From Flavobacterium sp. ASW18X (GTDB taxonomy: Bacteria > Bacteroidota > Bacteroidia > Flavobacteriales > Flavobacteriaceae), in the NCBI RefSeq assembly GCF_005144745.1, contig NZ_SWKK01000008.1:310001-374000 (forward strand): a stretch of DNA of 64,000 nt, in the 5' to 3' direction. Every line of letters starts with the position of its first letter. Within the stretch, counting starts at the first letter, position 1. This document shows, piece by piece, positions 34,590 through 44,660 of the stretch. A program made the position numbers and the translations under genes. Under the pieces are notes generated by a model that saw nothing but the letters and a program-made list of their open reading frames with translations, did no database searches and had not been told where the DNA came from.

Positions 34590-36220
34590 AAGCTAGATTT
34601 ATATAATTCTTCTGCCATCTTATAGGCGCTATAAGCATTGAGTACTTTTCCTGATTTTGTAATCTTGGAAAATGGAATACTATCTTTTGCATAGGTATTG
34701 ACCACCATATCATAAGATGTCCCACTTTCCATAAGGATACGTTTTAAATCCTTTGCGGATAATTTTGGAAAATGCGATTTTAGCATGGCTGCAACTCCAG
34801 ATGTTATGGCTGCAGAAACAGATGTCCCACCATTCCCTGGAAAGTATTTGGCCTCTCTCTTTGTGGTAGTAGTAATGTTTTCACCAGGTGCCAATAAATC
34901 CACGCTTTCAGCACCTATATTGGCCCATTCGGCGAATACTTGTTTTGGGTTTTCATTTGAAGCAGAAACGTGTAATACATTGTTTAAAGTTTTCCCTTTA
35001 TCATTGTAATCTATGGGGTAATATTTTAATATGGTTTTTGAATCAACATCGTCACCACTGTTCCCGGAGGCTATTACTACTAATACATCGTGTTGTTCGG
35101 CATATTCAAGAGCTTTATAGAAATATTCTGGGTGTACTGGTGTTCTAATTCCACTACTATAATTAATGATATTGGCCCCATTGTCTACAGCGTATTTAAC
35201 GGCAGCATAAAAATCTTTTTCGGTTTCGGCGCCTTCTTCTGCCCAGATAGCCAAGGGCATGATTTTTATTTTATTTGATATACCTCTTATACCTAGACCA
35301 TTGCCACGTTCAGCGGCAATAACACCCGCTATTTGGGTGGCATGGTCTTCCTCATTGTTTGAATGAACCAAATTGCTTCCATAGTTTAAATCACTAAGGT
35401 CATTTGCCTTTTCCTTAAGTTTTAACCGGTCGTTATAACCTATGGTATTGATTGTGGATTTCTTAATCCAATATAATCTTTCTTCCCGTTGTAGCTCTTT
35501 GTAGGATACTCCATTCTGTAAAAACATCTTTAGATTAAGGAGAACCACTTCTTCTTCGCGATTATTGAAGGTTACGGTGTCTAGTTCTTCTTTGGTATAT
35601 CCATCGATTAATGGGATTCTATCGGATAAGAGTGCTAATTGGTTTCTGTATATTTGATAAAAGTCGTCTTTCCGAGCGATGTTTATTTCTTCTTGTTCTT
35701 TTCTATTCTCGTGCTGTTCGACAGCAAATTGATACATCCGATAAAGTTCTTTGTCCTCAGGTTGTATTTGAGTTGAATCTATGCCATTAAAACGGCTCTG
35801 ATAAGCATTTATAAATCTAGTGTCCGAATAGTTGGTGTATTTAATGGAGTTGTACCTATCAATTCCTAAGAAATTCCACCCATTAATGTCGTCTATATAG
35901 CCATTACCATCATCGTCCATACCGTTGTTTGGTATTTCATCCGAATTAATATGGATTTGGTTTTTGATATCCTCATGGAATAGGTCGATTTGACTATCTA
36001 TTAGAGCTACCACAACCTCTTGTCCCTTATCCTCTAAGTCATATTCACTATAAAGTCGCTCCAAAGAAATGCCCGGAACAGAATCGTTTTCTAAATCCTT
36101 AAGGTGCCAAGATATATCTTCTTCAATTCGTGCATTTACGTATTGCTTACTCTTTTCTTGTTTACAAGAGAATATAAAGAAGCTTAAAATTACTATAAAG
36201 GAAGATTGGTGTAGTTTCAT
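34586..36220 (-). CDS. S8 (subtilisin-type) serine peptidase, lipoprotein
   Basis: A 544-residue extracytoplasmic protease with lipobox IFSC (Cys19). The catalytic triad is Asp75 (VALIDSQID), His293 (EDHATQIAG) and Ser467 (GGTSVSAA), with oxyanion Asn387 (ASGNSGD). NGMDDDGNGYIDDINGW at 99-115 is the calcium-binding-like segment common in Bacteroidota S8 proteins. The distance from Asp75 to His293 is about 218 residues, against about 30-40 in a plain subtilisin, because of a charged helical insertion (about 120-285). It heads the operon with the NTF2-like and DinB-like genes. Confidence 0.94.
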   Translation of the reverse strand: MKLHQSSFIVILSFFIFSCKQEKSKQYVNARIEEDISWHLKDLENDSVPGISLERLYSEYDLEDKGQEVVVALIDSQIDLFHEDIKNQIHINSDEIPNNGMDDDGNGYIDDINGWNFLGIDRYNSIKYTNYSDTRFINAYQSRFNGIDSTQIQPEDKELYRMYQFAVEQHENRKEQEEINIARKDDFYQIYRNQLALLSDRIPLIDGYTKEELDTVTFNNREEEVVLLNLKMFLQNGVSYKELQREERLYWIKKSTINTIGYNDRLKLKEKANDLSDLNYGSNLVHSNNEEDHATQIAGVIAAERGNGLGIRGISNKIKIMPLAIWAEEGAETEKDFYAAVKYAVDNGANIINYSSGIRTPVHPEYFYKALEYAEQHDVLVVIASGNSGDDVDSKTILKYYPIDYNDKGKTLNNVLHVSASNENPKQVFAEWANIGAESVDLLAPGENITTTTKREAKYFPGNGGTSVSAAITSGVAAMLKSHFPKLSAKDLKRILMESGTSYDMVVNTYAKDSIPFSKITKSGKVLNAYSAYKMAEELYKSSL

Positions 36221-36235
36221 AGAATATAAAAATAA

Positions 36236-36279
36236 AAAAGCTGTTACCTAATCCAATTTATAGATTGATAACAGCTTTT
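36236..36279 (-). terminator. Terminator of the cytochrome c gene
   Basis: On the minus strand AAAAGCTGTTA pairs with TAACAGCTTTT (arms at 36269-36279 and 36236-36246) and runs into a T-rich tail. It lies 25 bases after the cytochrome stop codon at 36304. Confidence 0.75.
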
Positions 36280-36303
36280 CAAAGAATTGGTTATTAGTAT
36301 TCT

Positions 36304-36783
36304 TTATAAGGTTCTTAGATACTCCGCTATGTCTCTAGCTTCATCTTGAGATAGATTTTGATTTAGCATAATTGCATTATTGTATTCTTTTAGCAATGCT
36401 TTTGCAATTGGATCTTCTTTTAGCATACCATCAGGATTTAATATCATATTCATAACCCATTCTGGACTTCTACGCTCATAAACACCTTTCATGGCAGGGC
36501 CAATCATGCGTTTGTCTACCATATGGCAAGCAACACACACAGAACTAAATGTTTGTTCGCCACGAGCAGCCATTTCTTGATTTATTTCATCAGCGAAGTC
36601 TACATTTTTGATAGGACCAACACCTTTGTTGTCTAAATCTACAGGCACACCACCAGCAGCTTCTTCTTTTTTGGTTTCGGTTTGAGCTCTAGTGACCTCA
36701 AAGCCATCTTCTTTTTTCTCTTTCTTGTCGCCACAGCTAGCTAAAAATGCACCCAAGGCCAAAAAAAGCATTAATTTTTTCAT
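36304..36783 (-). CDS. Membrane-anchored c-type cytochrome (lipoprotein)
   Basis: A 159-residue lipoprotein: Cys17 in FLASC, a Lys/Glu-rich linker (18-45), then a class I cytochrome c domain with haem motif CVACH at 83-87 and MIGPAMKGVYERRSPEWV after it. The distal Met ligand is probably in NPDGM or IML (120-140). It would shuttle electrons in the periplasm, for example to a terminal oxidase or a dehydrogenase; the partner is not in the window. It lies upstream of the S8 operon, with a terminator between. Confidence 0.92.
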   Translation of the reverse strand: MKKLMLFLALGAFLASCGDKKEKKEDGFEVTRAQTETKKEEAAGGVPVDLDNKGVGPIKNVDFADEINQEMAARGEQTFSSVCVACHMVDKRMIGPAMKGVYERRSPEWVMNMILNPDGMLKEDPIAKALLKEYNNAIMLNQNLSQDEARDIAEYLRTL

Positions 36784-36844
36784 CGGTATTTATGTTTGTT
36801 TTTAGAAGCCTTAAATATAATTAAAAAATGATACTAGGCAGCAA

Positions 36845-39586
36845 TTAATAGCTGAACGACAGATTAAGAAAATATGTGCGTCCAAATCCTTGCCAATATT
36901 TAGGAGCAAAAGAAGGATTGTCTCTTAAATTATCTTCTTGCAATTGCCTAAAATTTCCGTTTCTACTTTGTTCGTAGCCACCAGTACTATAAGCAACATC
37001 AAATACATTATTGATACTTACAAATGCACTAATATACCAGTCTTTTATTAGCCAAGATTTACCCCCAATCAGGTTTAAGAGGTAAAATGAAGGTAAAGGT
37101 TGTTGTTTTAGTAAGGTTTCGACTTTTTCTGGTGTAGCATCTGCAAAGGGAAGATTAGTATCTGGATTTAACAAAAAGCTCCGTGTTCTTAGTATGGTAC
37201 TGGGCTGTATGTAGTTTTCACTTAGATAATTGGCAGAGGCACCAATCCACCAATATTTTGGGTCTCTATAATCTAAGCCAATAGATAGGGCTGTTTGTGG
37301 ACCTTGTGCTAATCGTAACCCTTGCAATTGAGCTTTTCCTAAATCTAAATTACCTTCTAAATTAATGAGTTCTTCTTCTGCCCCAGCGGTATCAAAGTTT
37401 ATGGTTACATTGGGGTTATTGGCAAAAGTGTAGTTGCCAAAGTTGGCGGCTGTTGTAAGTTTTACTTGTGGTGATAGTGTAAAGGTAAAACCTAGTTCTA
37501 TCCCCTTGTGTAGTCTATCTAATTGGGTTATTGTTTCCTGTACAAAGTCGGACCCCACACCTGCATCCACGTAAAAATAATTTATATCTGTACCATTTTG
37601 AAATCGGGTATAATAGGTAGATAAGCGTCCCGTAACGTCGGGCAAACGTAGCTGATAATTTAGGTTGATGCTAGTAATTTTTTCACTAGTAATGTTGGGT
37701 ACTATTAAGTGGTTTTCTCTGGGGTTGATATAGGTGTTTTGTAAGGTTGGGGCTTTGGTTGACAACAATCCTTGTGCTTCTAGAAGATGTCTACCGTTAA
37801 TTTGATATGCCAATCCGCCTTTAAGACCATAAGTAGTAAAATTTACCTTTTTTCCATCGCCTTGAGAGTTGTTTAGATACCTTTCGTTTTTAAAAAAACC
37901 TGTCCGTTGGTAGGTCTTTTGCTCTAGCTTTCCAGATACAAAAGCCGACCATTTAGAAAAGGAATAAGATAGTTGCATAAAACCAGATAAGTTGTTTACC
38001 CTAGTTTTATAATGGTATCCAAAAACGGCATTTTCTTTTACTTCAGGTGTGCTTAGTGTGTTATTTGAAGTATTAGAAAAAGGGTCTATATCTAAATGAT
38101 AATCAGCACCAAGTAAATCTTTTAGCTGAGCATAGTTTTGAAGTGAATGTTGAAAGAAATTGGCGCCAAAGTCCAATTTTAGTTGTGGAGCTAAAGTGAT
38201 ATTAGCGGTTGTGCTTATCCCAAGAATATTTTCGTCCTGTACATCATTCAAAAGTACGTATGCTGCCTTACCATTTTGAGTACTGCTTTTATTTGCTAAA
38301 TAAATCTGATTCCAGTTAAGTTGTGGCTGTGCTAAAAAACCACTTCTAGCTAAATCGGCATTACTAAAATCTGCACCAATACGGTTATTGATGTAAAAAC
38401 TTGGTAAATAGCGGTAGTAGGTAGGGTCAGGATTTGGAGCATTAAAATAAGCCAATCTACTGCGCTTGTGGTATCCATTTTGGTAAAAAAAACCACTGGT
38501 AAGGGATACTTTCTTGCCAGAGTAAAAATGGTTAAGTTGTATAAAAGGTTCAAAAATATCTCGTTCTCTAGAGTTTCTTATTTTACCGTTCTGCAATCCC
38601 CAATAAGGATTATATGTTCTAGAGGTTAAGTTGTTTACCTCTGGGGTTAGTGCTGCACTTCTACCTCTTTTGTTTTTTGCTGCAATAAAAGTTGCTAAAT
38701 AGCTATGCTCAATATTTGGCTTGTATTCTAATGCTCCAAAAAATGAATATGCGTTGTACAAGGTGCCGTCTAGATAGCCTTCTTTAGCCCATCTTCCAGA
38801 ACCCGAAAGTCCAAAAGAAAACTTATCATCAGAAAAACTACCTACATGGGTTGCCATTAATCTGCTACTGTAAGTACGATTAGAAAAAGAAGTGGTAACT
38901 CTAGAGCCTTGTCTTAACGCAGAAGGTCTCGTGTTAATAGAGGTTGTCCCTAAGGGTCCCCCAAAAGTTAGATTATTTTGCGCAAGATTATTGGTATAGC
39001 TTTGATTTCTGGTAGCATCATTTAAGCCTCCCCAAGTATTCCATTGGGGCCTACCGTCAAAAGCACGGTTCATGGGCATACCGTTAAACAGTACTATACT
39101 TTGGTTGCTATCATATCCTTTTACTCTAAAAAAAGCTTGGCCAAAATCGAATGCAGCGCGTCTTAAGAAAATATCCTTAGTGGCTTGGAGTAAACCTTGA
39201 TTCGAATCTATTTGTTCCTCGCCATTTTCTAGTTCACTATCGGTTAGGGATATTAAATTGGTTGTAATTTCTTCTTGTACATCTTTAAGAAGAAACAATG
39301 TTCCTAAATCTAATGGTTTTGTGCCAACGGTAAAAGGTAAGCGTAATGGCTCATAACCATTTTTGCTTATACTTATGATGTAGTTTTCCATAGGAGGTAT
39401 GGCCAAAGAGAATGTGCCATTGACATCAGAATTAGTGCTCAACTCAGTGTTCTCAATACGTATTGACGCATTTGCAATGGGTAAGCTCTGCTGAGGAGTT
39501 ACTATTTTCCCATAGATTTTTTGTTCTTGGGTGTGGCCAAAATAACAACAAAACAAAAGAGCTAAAAGTACTCGTTGAACAGGCAT
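36845..39586 (-). CDS. TonB-dependent receptor with carboxypeptidase-like domain (913 aa)
   Basis: An outer-membrane active transporter. Signal peptide (1-20), a carboxypeptidase D regulatory-like domain (about 22-105, ANASIRIENTELSTNSDVNG), a plug (about 150-240, FFRVKGYDSNQSIVLFNGMP) and a long beta-barrel ending in an aromatic residue (YFLNLSFSY). The N-terminal domain is typical of Bacteroidota receptors. No SusD partner is next to it. It is divergent from a secreted EEP-family protein gene, so the two may act together on a phospho- or nucleic-acid substrate; that is inference. Confidence 0.93.
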   Translation of the reverse strand: MPVQRVLLALLFCCYFGHTQEQKIYGKIVTPQQSLPIANASIRIENTELSTNSDVNGTFSLAIPPMENYIISISKNGYEPLRLPFTVGTKPLDLGTLFLLKDVQEEITTNLISLTDSELENGEEQIDSNQGLLQATKDIFLRRAAFDFGQAFFRVKGYDSNQSIVLFNGMPMNRAFDGRPQWNTWGGLNDATRNQSYTNNLAQNNLTFGGPLGTTSINTRPSALRQGSRVTTSFSNRTYSSRLMATHVGSFSDDKFSFGLSGSGRWAKEGYLDGTLYNAYSFFGALEYKPNIEHSYLATFIAAKNKRGRSAALTPEVNNLTSRTYNPYWGLQNGKIRNSRERDIFEPFIQLNHFYSGKKVSLTSGFFYQNGYHKRSRLAYFNAPNPDPTYYRYLPSFYINNRIGADFSNADLARSGFLAQPQLNWNQIYLANKSSTQNGKAAYVLLNDVQDENILGISTTANITLAPQLKLDFGANFFQHSLQNYAQLKDLLGADYHLDIDPFSNTSNNTLSTPEVKENAVFGYHYKTRVNNLSGFMQLSYSFSKWSAFVSGKLEQKTYQRTGFFKNERYLNNSQGDGKKVNFTTYGLKGGLAYQINGRHLLEAQGLLSTKAPTLQNTYINPRENHLIVPNITSEKITSINLNYQLRLPDVTGRLSTYYTRFQNGTDINYFYVDAGVGSDFVQETITQLDRLHKGIELGFTFTLSPQVKLTTAANFGNYTFANNPNVTINFDTAGAEEELINLEGNLDLGKAQLQGLRLAQGPQTALSIGLDYRDPKYWWIGASANYLSENYIQPSTILRTRSFLLNPDTNLPFADATPEKVETLLKQQPLPSFYLLNLIGGKSWLIKDWYISAFVSINNVFDVAYSTGGYEQSRNGNFRQLQEDNLRDNPSFAPKYWQGFGRTYFLNLSFSY

Positions 39587-39669
39587 GTATGGTTAGTGTA
39601 AAGAATAATGATACAAAATATTTTTAAATTATGATATTGATAATGCGACATTTAATGTAATTTGTGCAT

Positions 39670-40707
39670 ATGAGAATACTTTTTGTTTTTCTTTTTTTGG
39701 GATGGTATACAGGCATAGGTCAGCAAAAAAAGAATTATAGAATACGTACGGTGGCATTTTATAACCTTGAGAATTTATTCGATGTTAAGAATGATAGTTT
39801 GGTGTATGATGATGATAGAACTCCGGAGGGTAAATACCAATGGACAGAAGAGCGTTATCAAAGAAAATTAGAGAATATAGCTCAGGTAATTTCAGAAATT
39901 GGTAAAGACGTTTCTGGGAACTCACCAGATATCTTAGGTGTTTGCGAAGTTGAAACAAAACAAGTATTACAAGATTTACTGACTACACCATTATTACAGA
40001 GCAAAAACTATAAAGTAGTACATTTTGATTCTCCTGATGAGCGTGGTATTGATGTAGGCTTGCTGTACAAAGACTCATCCTTTTTACCAACAAGTTTTAA
40101 AAGCCATAGATTACTTTTGTTTAGTGCAGATGGCTATCGGGATTATACCAGAGACCAGTTAGTAGTAGGAGGACTTTTAGATGGGGAACAATTTTATTTT
40201 TTGGTAAATCATTGGCCGTCTAGGAGTGGTGGGGAGACTAGAAGTAGACCAAACCGAATAAAAGCTGCAGAACTCACTAAAAGGATAAAAGATAGTATTT
40301 GTCGTTTTGACGTTAATGCAAGAATTATAGTGATGGGCGATTTTAATGATGATCCAAGAGATGATAGTATCAAAAAAGTGCTTAGGTCCAAAGGTAAAGT
40401 CTCACAGTTAGATAGTCTTTCTATGTTTAATCCTATGGAGAGAATGTACAAAAGAGGCTTAGGAACCTTAGCCTATAGAGACCGCTGGAATCTTTTTGAC
40501 CAGATATTACTAACTCCTAGTTTGGTGACAAAGAATACTAAATCTTACACTTTTTGGAAAGCAGGTATATTCTCCCCGAGCTACTTACAAACAAGCAAAG
40601 GAAATTACAAAGGATATCCGTTTAGGACTTACGTGGGTACCACCTATTACGGAGGTTTTGCAGACCACTTTCCAGTCTATGCGTTTTTACTAAAAGAGGA
40701 AGAGTAA
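39670..40707 (+). CDS. Secreted endonuclease/exonuclease/phosphatase-family protein
   Basis: A 345-residue EEP-fold protein with a signal peptide (about 1-19). It shows AFYNLENLFDV (metal-binding Asn-Glu), CEVETKQV, NHWPSRSGG, GDFNDDP (catalytic Asp-Asn) and the terminal DHFPV, the complete phosphodiesterase set. It is predicted to be an extracytoplasmic nuclease or phosphatase. The ATG at 39670 is preferred to a GTG at 39664. It is divergent from the TonB receptor gene. Confidence 0.92.
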   Translation: MRILFVFLFLGWYTGIGQQKKNYRIRTVAFYNLENLFDVKNDSLVYDDDRTPEGKYQWTEERYQRKLENIAQVISEIGKDVSGNSPDILGVCEVETKQVLQDLLTTPLLQSKNYKVVHFDSPDERGIDVGLLYKDSSFLPTSFKSHRLLLFSADGYRDYTRDQLVVGGLLDGEQFYFLVNHWPSRSGGETRSRPNRIKAAELTKRIKDSICRFDVNARIIVMGDFNDDPRDDSIKKVLRSKGKVSQLDSLSMFNPMERMYKRGLGTLAYRDRWNLFDQILLTPSLVTKNTKSYTFWKAGIFSPSYLQTSKGNYKGYPFRTYVGTTYYGGFADHFPVYAFLLKEEE

Positions 40708-40725
40708 ACGGACTAATCTTCTATT

Positions 40726-41160
40726 TTAAAACCACTGTCCCCAAGGAATTCTACTAAGTATAGCAAGTAGTCCTAAACCGTAAAAAATAGCTATACGCTT
40801 AAATTTTGCAGTAGAATCATCTGTCTTTTTGTGTTTAGACCAGCCTATAGTGATAAGAACAATGGCAATTATATTAATGAAGGGATGTTCAACTGCAAGT
40901 AATCTTGCAGCAGAATTTAAACCACCCATGCCTAGGGTTTGTACGGCCTTAAAACCATTAGTAGAAACAAAGTATAGGATTAGGCCAATCAACAACTGAA
41001 TATGAGACATGATTAGTGCAAATAGACTAATGCGAAGGTCTTTCTCAAAACGGAATTCTTTTTTACTAAACCAACCTATAAGAGCGTTAGCGACAGCTAA
41101 AATAAGAATGATTAATACTACGTAAGCTAAATAAGAATGAAGGTTCTTTACGATTTCCAT
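40726..41160 (-). CDS. Four-helix integral membrane protein
   Basis: A 144-residue protein with four membrane helices (about 8-28, 48-66, 95-112, 125-140), opening MEIVKNLHSYLAYVVL. The spaced His residues (His8, His51 and His91 in NLHSY, MSHIQL and VEHPF) could be haem ligands in a cytochrome b-like bundle, but that is weak evidence. The ATG at 41160 is preferred to a TTG at 41190. The gene has no visible partner; it ends 18 bases from the EEP gene, convergent to it. Confidence 0.75.
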   Translation of the reverse strand: MEIVKNLHSYLAYVVLIILILAVANALIGWFSKKEFRFEKDLRISLFALIMSHIQLLIGLILYFVSTNGFKAVQTLGMGGLNSAARLLAVEHPFINIIAIVLITIGWSKHKKTDDSTAKFKRIAIFYGLGLLAILSRIPWGQWF

Positions 41161-41202
41161 GTTGTTAGTTTGTGGTGTAAAAGTAAACAATTTATGTCAT
41201 AA

Positions 41203-41232
41203 AAAAACCCCTTGCGGCAGCAAGGGGTTTTT
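41203..41232. terminator. Terminator of the Oar-like receptor gene
   Basis: CCCCTTGC, tetraloop GGCA, GCAAGGGG with A-runs on the left and T-runs on the right: effective in both directions. It lies 20 bases past the stop codon of the receptor at 41253. Confidence 0.92.
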
Positions 41233-41252
41233 AAAATTATATGTGTTTAGGA

Positions 41253-44200
41253 TTAGTTGAAAAGGTAACGAATACCAACTTGTAATCTCCAAGTATCTGA
41301 TAAACTACTAGAAGGTCTATATGTTTCTGTAGGCAAATCAGAAGTTCCACTAACTGTATTTAATCTATAAACAGGTTCGTTATTTTCATTTCTACCTCTG
41401 TAGTTTAACAAATTATTCTGGAAAGTAAATTGAGGAACACCCCAATCAGAATTGAACATGTTACCTACATTTAAGAAGTCCATTGAAAGTTGAATCTTGT
41501 TCTTAGCATTTTCTGTTATATGAATGTCTTGTGTAATTCTCAAATCATAACGATTTATCCATGGTAATTTTGCCCCGTTTCTTTCTGCGACTTGACCTTT
41601 ATTTTCACTTAGGTATTCATCTTGTGCTATATAGTTGTTTAAAGCATTTATTTGAGCTTGTTCAGTAATAAGATTACCTCCAGCAGTATATTCTTCAAAA
41701 TTTAGTTCTGATGCTTCATTCGGAATATACATTAAGCGGTTAGAATTATCTCCAAAGTTGCCAGAGTACGTATAACTAAAACGGCCATTTTCACCCCCTT
41801 GCCAGAATAAAGCAATAGTAGTTTTATCTGTTTGATAATTTAAATTTGCTACGAATCTGTTAGGTTGATCAAAGGAAGCAAATCCTAAATCTGGATTATT
41901 TCTATCTTCTTTTACTGTGGCTGTCCACAGGGAACCTGCTTGAGACCCTCCAGATGCATCTAAATCTCTTGCTCTTGATGCAGTATACGCTATCATGGCG
42001 TAGAAACCGTTATCAAACTGTTTTTGCAATTGAGCTGTAAAAGAGTAGTAATCTGCTTTCTTCTCAGCATTAGTTAAGTAAAAAACATTTCTAAAATCTT
42101 CATCACTAGAATAACCACCATCCCAATATGGTCTCTGGTCCGGGCCAGATAAATTACCGTCCGCCTCTCTCAAAACTGGATTATAAACTATAGGTGTAGA
42201 GATATCTTTGGAATAGATAAAATCTAGAGTTCCTGTAATTCCCCAAGGTAGTTTGTGGTCAACTCCTATGTTAGTTCTCCAGACTTGTGGTAATTTAAAT
42301 TCTCTATCAGTCAAATTTAGTTCATTAGAAAGAGTTTGACTAGGATTGGTAGGATTACCGAATGTTACGTCTGGGTTAAAAACATAATCTGGACCTAAAA
42401 ATTCTTCAACTTCCTCACCTTCAAATCCTAGTCCGCCACGTACTACACCTGATCCATTAACTTGATTACTTAACCACACAAATGGGATACGTCCTGAGAA
42501 GATACCAGTACCTCCACGTAATTGGGTATTTCCATCACCGTTAACATCCCAATTAAATCCAACTCTTGGAGACCAAAGTGGACGAACTTTAGGAAATTGA
42601 CTTACGTCAGGTGTAAACGTATTGCCTTCCCGATCGGTAAAAGTTTTGTTTAAATCATCCAATAACTCGTTTCTTGGAATATCTGTGGAATAAAATGGAA
42701 AGTCGATTCTTAAACCACCTGTTACCTTAAAATTGTCGTTTACCTGAAATTCATCTTGGAAATATACGCCAAATTGCCCAAAATTGGTTTCATCAACTGG
42801 TGGTGTCGTAGAGCCATCTAAAGCGAAACTTTTAGCGAATGCATCAGGATAAGCTCCTGGAGTTTGGTTAATTACAGTTTCTACAAAACTATCATAACTG
42901 GTAAATCTATAAAAGCCGTTAAAAACAGGATTAAATGCATTTTTAAAAGACATTAATTCCAAGTTAGCACCTATAGTATAGGTGTGTTTACCCTTATAGA
43001 TTGAAAAATTATCAGTTATGTTGAAAACATTGTTTTCTAATAAATTACCTACTGTAAAAAGTTCATTTCCTAATGCAGTATAATATAGTAAATTTCCAGA
43101 TGCATCGGGTTCTAATACTTCAATAAATGGAAAAGCTTGACCACCGGGTATTCCTCTCTTTGGATCGGTAATGGAGGTGTAACCAATGTTTAGTTGGTTA
43201 GACATGTTATCTGATACTTTTGCGTTCCACTCACCAACTAATGATTCAACTAGACGGTCATTGGTGTAATTAGCATTCGCAAAAGTCATTGCCTCAATGT
43301 TAGATCGTCTGGTATTTCTGTAGCGAGTTGGTAAAAAACGGTTGGAATTACCATTGATACTAACATCAGAAGATGAATCGTATCTATTGTATCTCAACGA
43401 GAATTTATTATTCTGATTCATGTTAAAGTCTAGACGAGCATTAAATCTAGTCTGTTCAGAAGAGAAAGGGTAGTTTTCGTAAGGCCCAGTAGCGTAACCA
43501 TATAAATTGAATAAACTTTCACTTACAAAATCTAATTCAGACGCAGGAACTCTCGATATAGTAAGTCCATCGGGACTTAATCCCGGTCTAGATGCTTGTC
43601 TGGTAAATCCTGGAACGGCTTCCGATTCCTCTTCATAGCTTACAAAGAAGAATAATTTATCTTTAAGTATCGGACCACCTAGGGACATACCTTTTATATC
43701 ATTTTGGGCATCACCACGATTTAGTTCAATATTTCTTAACTTGTTTCCTTGCATTTGGTCATTTCTCAGAAAATAATACACGGAACCTTTAAATTGGTTA
43801 GTACCGGACTTAGTAACGGCATTAACGGATGCACCAGTAAAACCTGCTAATCTAACATCGTAGGGCGCTAAATTAACCTGAACTTCTTCGATAGCATCTA
43901 ATGAAATTGGATTTGATCCTGCAAATTGACCAGATCCTAGCCCAAAATTATTATTGTATATATTTCCATCAATTGTGTAATTATTAAAACGACTAGAGGT
44001 GCCTGCAAATGATGTTCCATTAGATTGAGGAGTTAACCTTGTAAAATCATTGATACTTCTGCTTATTGTCGGAAGAGCATCAATTTTTTCCCTTGAAAGG
44101 TTTACGGAAGGTCCAGTTCTATCTGGGTCAATAATTTCACCTTGTTGAGAAGTAATTACAACTTCTTCTAATTCTAAACCTTCTGATAAAGTTATTTTCA

Positions 44201-44507
44201 AATTAAAACTTTGGCCTAATCCTAAATTGATACCTTCGTATGAGCGTTCTTGAAAGCCTACATAAGAAGCTGTTACCTTATAAGGGCCTCCAACTCTAAG
44301 ATTAGGAAGATAAAACCTACCTTCCTCATTAGTAATAGCCCCATAGACTGTGCCAGATGGTGTATGTGTAGCTACAATGTTAGCTCCAAAAAGGATTTCT
44401 CCAGATTGATCTGTAACTACTCCTTGCATGCTTGAGGTTGTCACCCCTTGCGCAAATGCAATAGTGGTCATAAAAATTGCCACTAATGCTAAGTAAATTC
44501 TTTTCAT
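41253..44507 (-). CDS. Oar-like TonB-dependent outer-membrane receptor (1084 aa)
   Basis: A very large receptor: signal peptide (1-19), a carboxypeptidase regulatory-like domain (about 24-105, GVVTDQSGEILFGANIVATH), a plug (about 120-235, with VSLSREKIDALPTISRS and YTIDGNIYNNNFGLGSGQ), then a long barrel ending in LQVGIRYLFN. The length and the plug wording fit the Oar subgroup of receptors, first described in Myxococcus and frequent in Flavobacteria. The ligand is unknown; some Oar proteins act in adhesion or export of large proteins. No SusD gene is adjacent. Confidence 0.93.
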   Translation of the reverse strand: MKRIYLALVAIFMTTIAFAQGVTTSSMQGVVTDQSGEILFGANIVATHTPSGTVYGAITNEEGRFYLPNLRVGGPYKVTASYVGFQERSYEGINLGLGQSFNLKITLSEGLELEEVVITSQQGEIIDPDRTGPSVNLSREKIDALPTISRSINDFTRLTPQSNGTSFAGTSSRFNNYTIDGNIYNNNFGLGSGQFAGSNPISLDAIEEVQVNLAPYDVRLAGFTGASVNAVTKSGTNQFKGSVYYFLRNDQMQGNKLRNIELNRGDAQNDIKGMSLGGPILKDKLFFFVSYEEESEAVPGFTRQASRPGLSPDGLTISRVPASELDFVSESLFNLYGYATGPYENYPFSSEQTRFNARLDFNMNQNNKFSLRYNRYDSSSDVSINGNSNRFLPTRYRNTRRSNIEAMTFANANYTNDRLVESLVGEWNAKVSDNMSNQLNIGYTSITDPKRGIPGGQAFPFIEVLEPDASGNLLYYTALGNELFTVGNLLENNVFNITDNFSIYKGKHTYTIGANLELMSFKNAFNPVFNGFYRFTSYDSFVETVINQTPGAYPDAFAKSFALDGSTTPPVDETNFGQFGVYFQDEFQVNDNFKVTGGLRIDFPFYSTDIPRNELLDDLNKTFTDREGNTFTPDVSQFPKVRPLWSPRVGFNWDVNGDGNTQLRGGTGIFSGRIPFVWLSNQVNGSGVVRGGLGFEGEEVEEFLGPDYVFNPDVTFGNPTNPSQTLSNELNLTDREFKLPQVWRTNIGVDHKLPWGITGTLDFIYSKDISTPIVYNPVLREADGNLSGPDQRPYWDGGYSSDEDFRNVFYLTNAEKKADYYSFTAQLQKQFDNGFYAMIAYTASRARDLDASGGSQAGSLWTATVKEDRNNPDLGFASFDQPNRFVANLNYQTDKTTIALFWQGGENGRFSYTYSGNFGDNSNRLMYIPNEASELNFEEYTAGGNLITEQAQINALNNYIAQDEYLSENKGQVAERNGAKLPWINRYDLRITQDIHITENAKNKIQLSMDFLNVGNMFNSDWGVPQFTFQNNLLNYRGRNENNEPVYRLNTVSGTSDLPTETYRPSSSLSDTWRLQVGIRYLFN

Positions 44508-44607
44508 TTTACTGTGTTTAATTGTTCAATTAGCGTTGCAAAAGTCTGTTATTATGCTAAGACCAATGTTAAGGAATTATTAAGTTACATAGGTGGTAAA
44601 AACAGCA

Positions 44608-44629
44608 AGCCCCCTGAAATAGGGGGTTT
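44608..44629 (-). terminator. Hairpin after the pgi gene
   Basis: CCCCCT (44610-44615), loop GAAAT, AGGGGG (44621-44626). On the minus strand it is followed by a T-rich tail about ten bases on. It lies about 32 bases downstream of the pgi stop. Confidence 0.65.
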
Positions 44630-44660
44630 AAGCTCATTTTTTAATGTTATGGTAAGCTAA

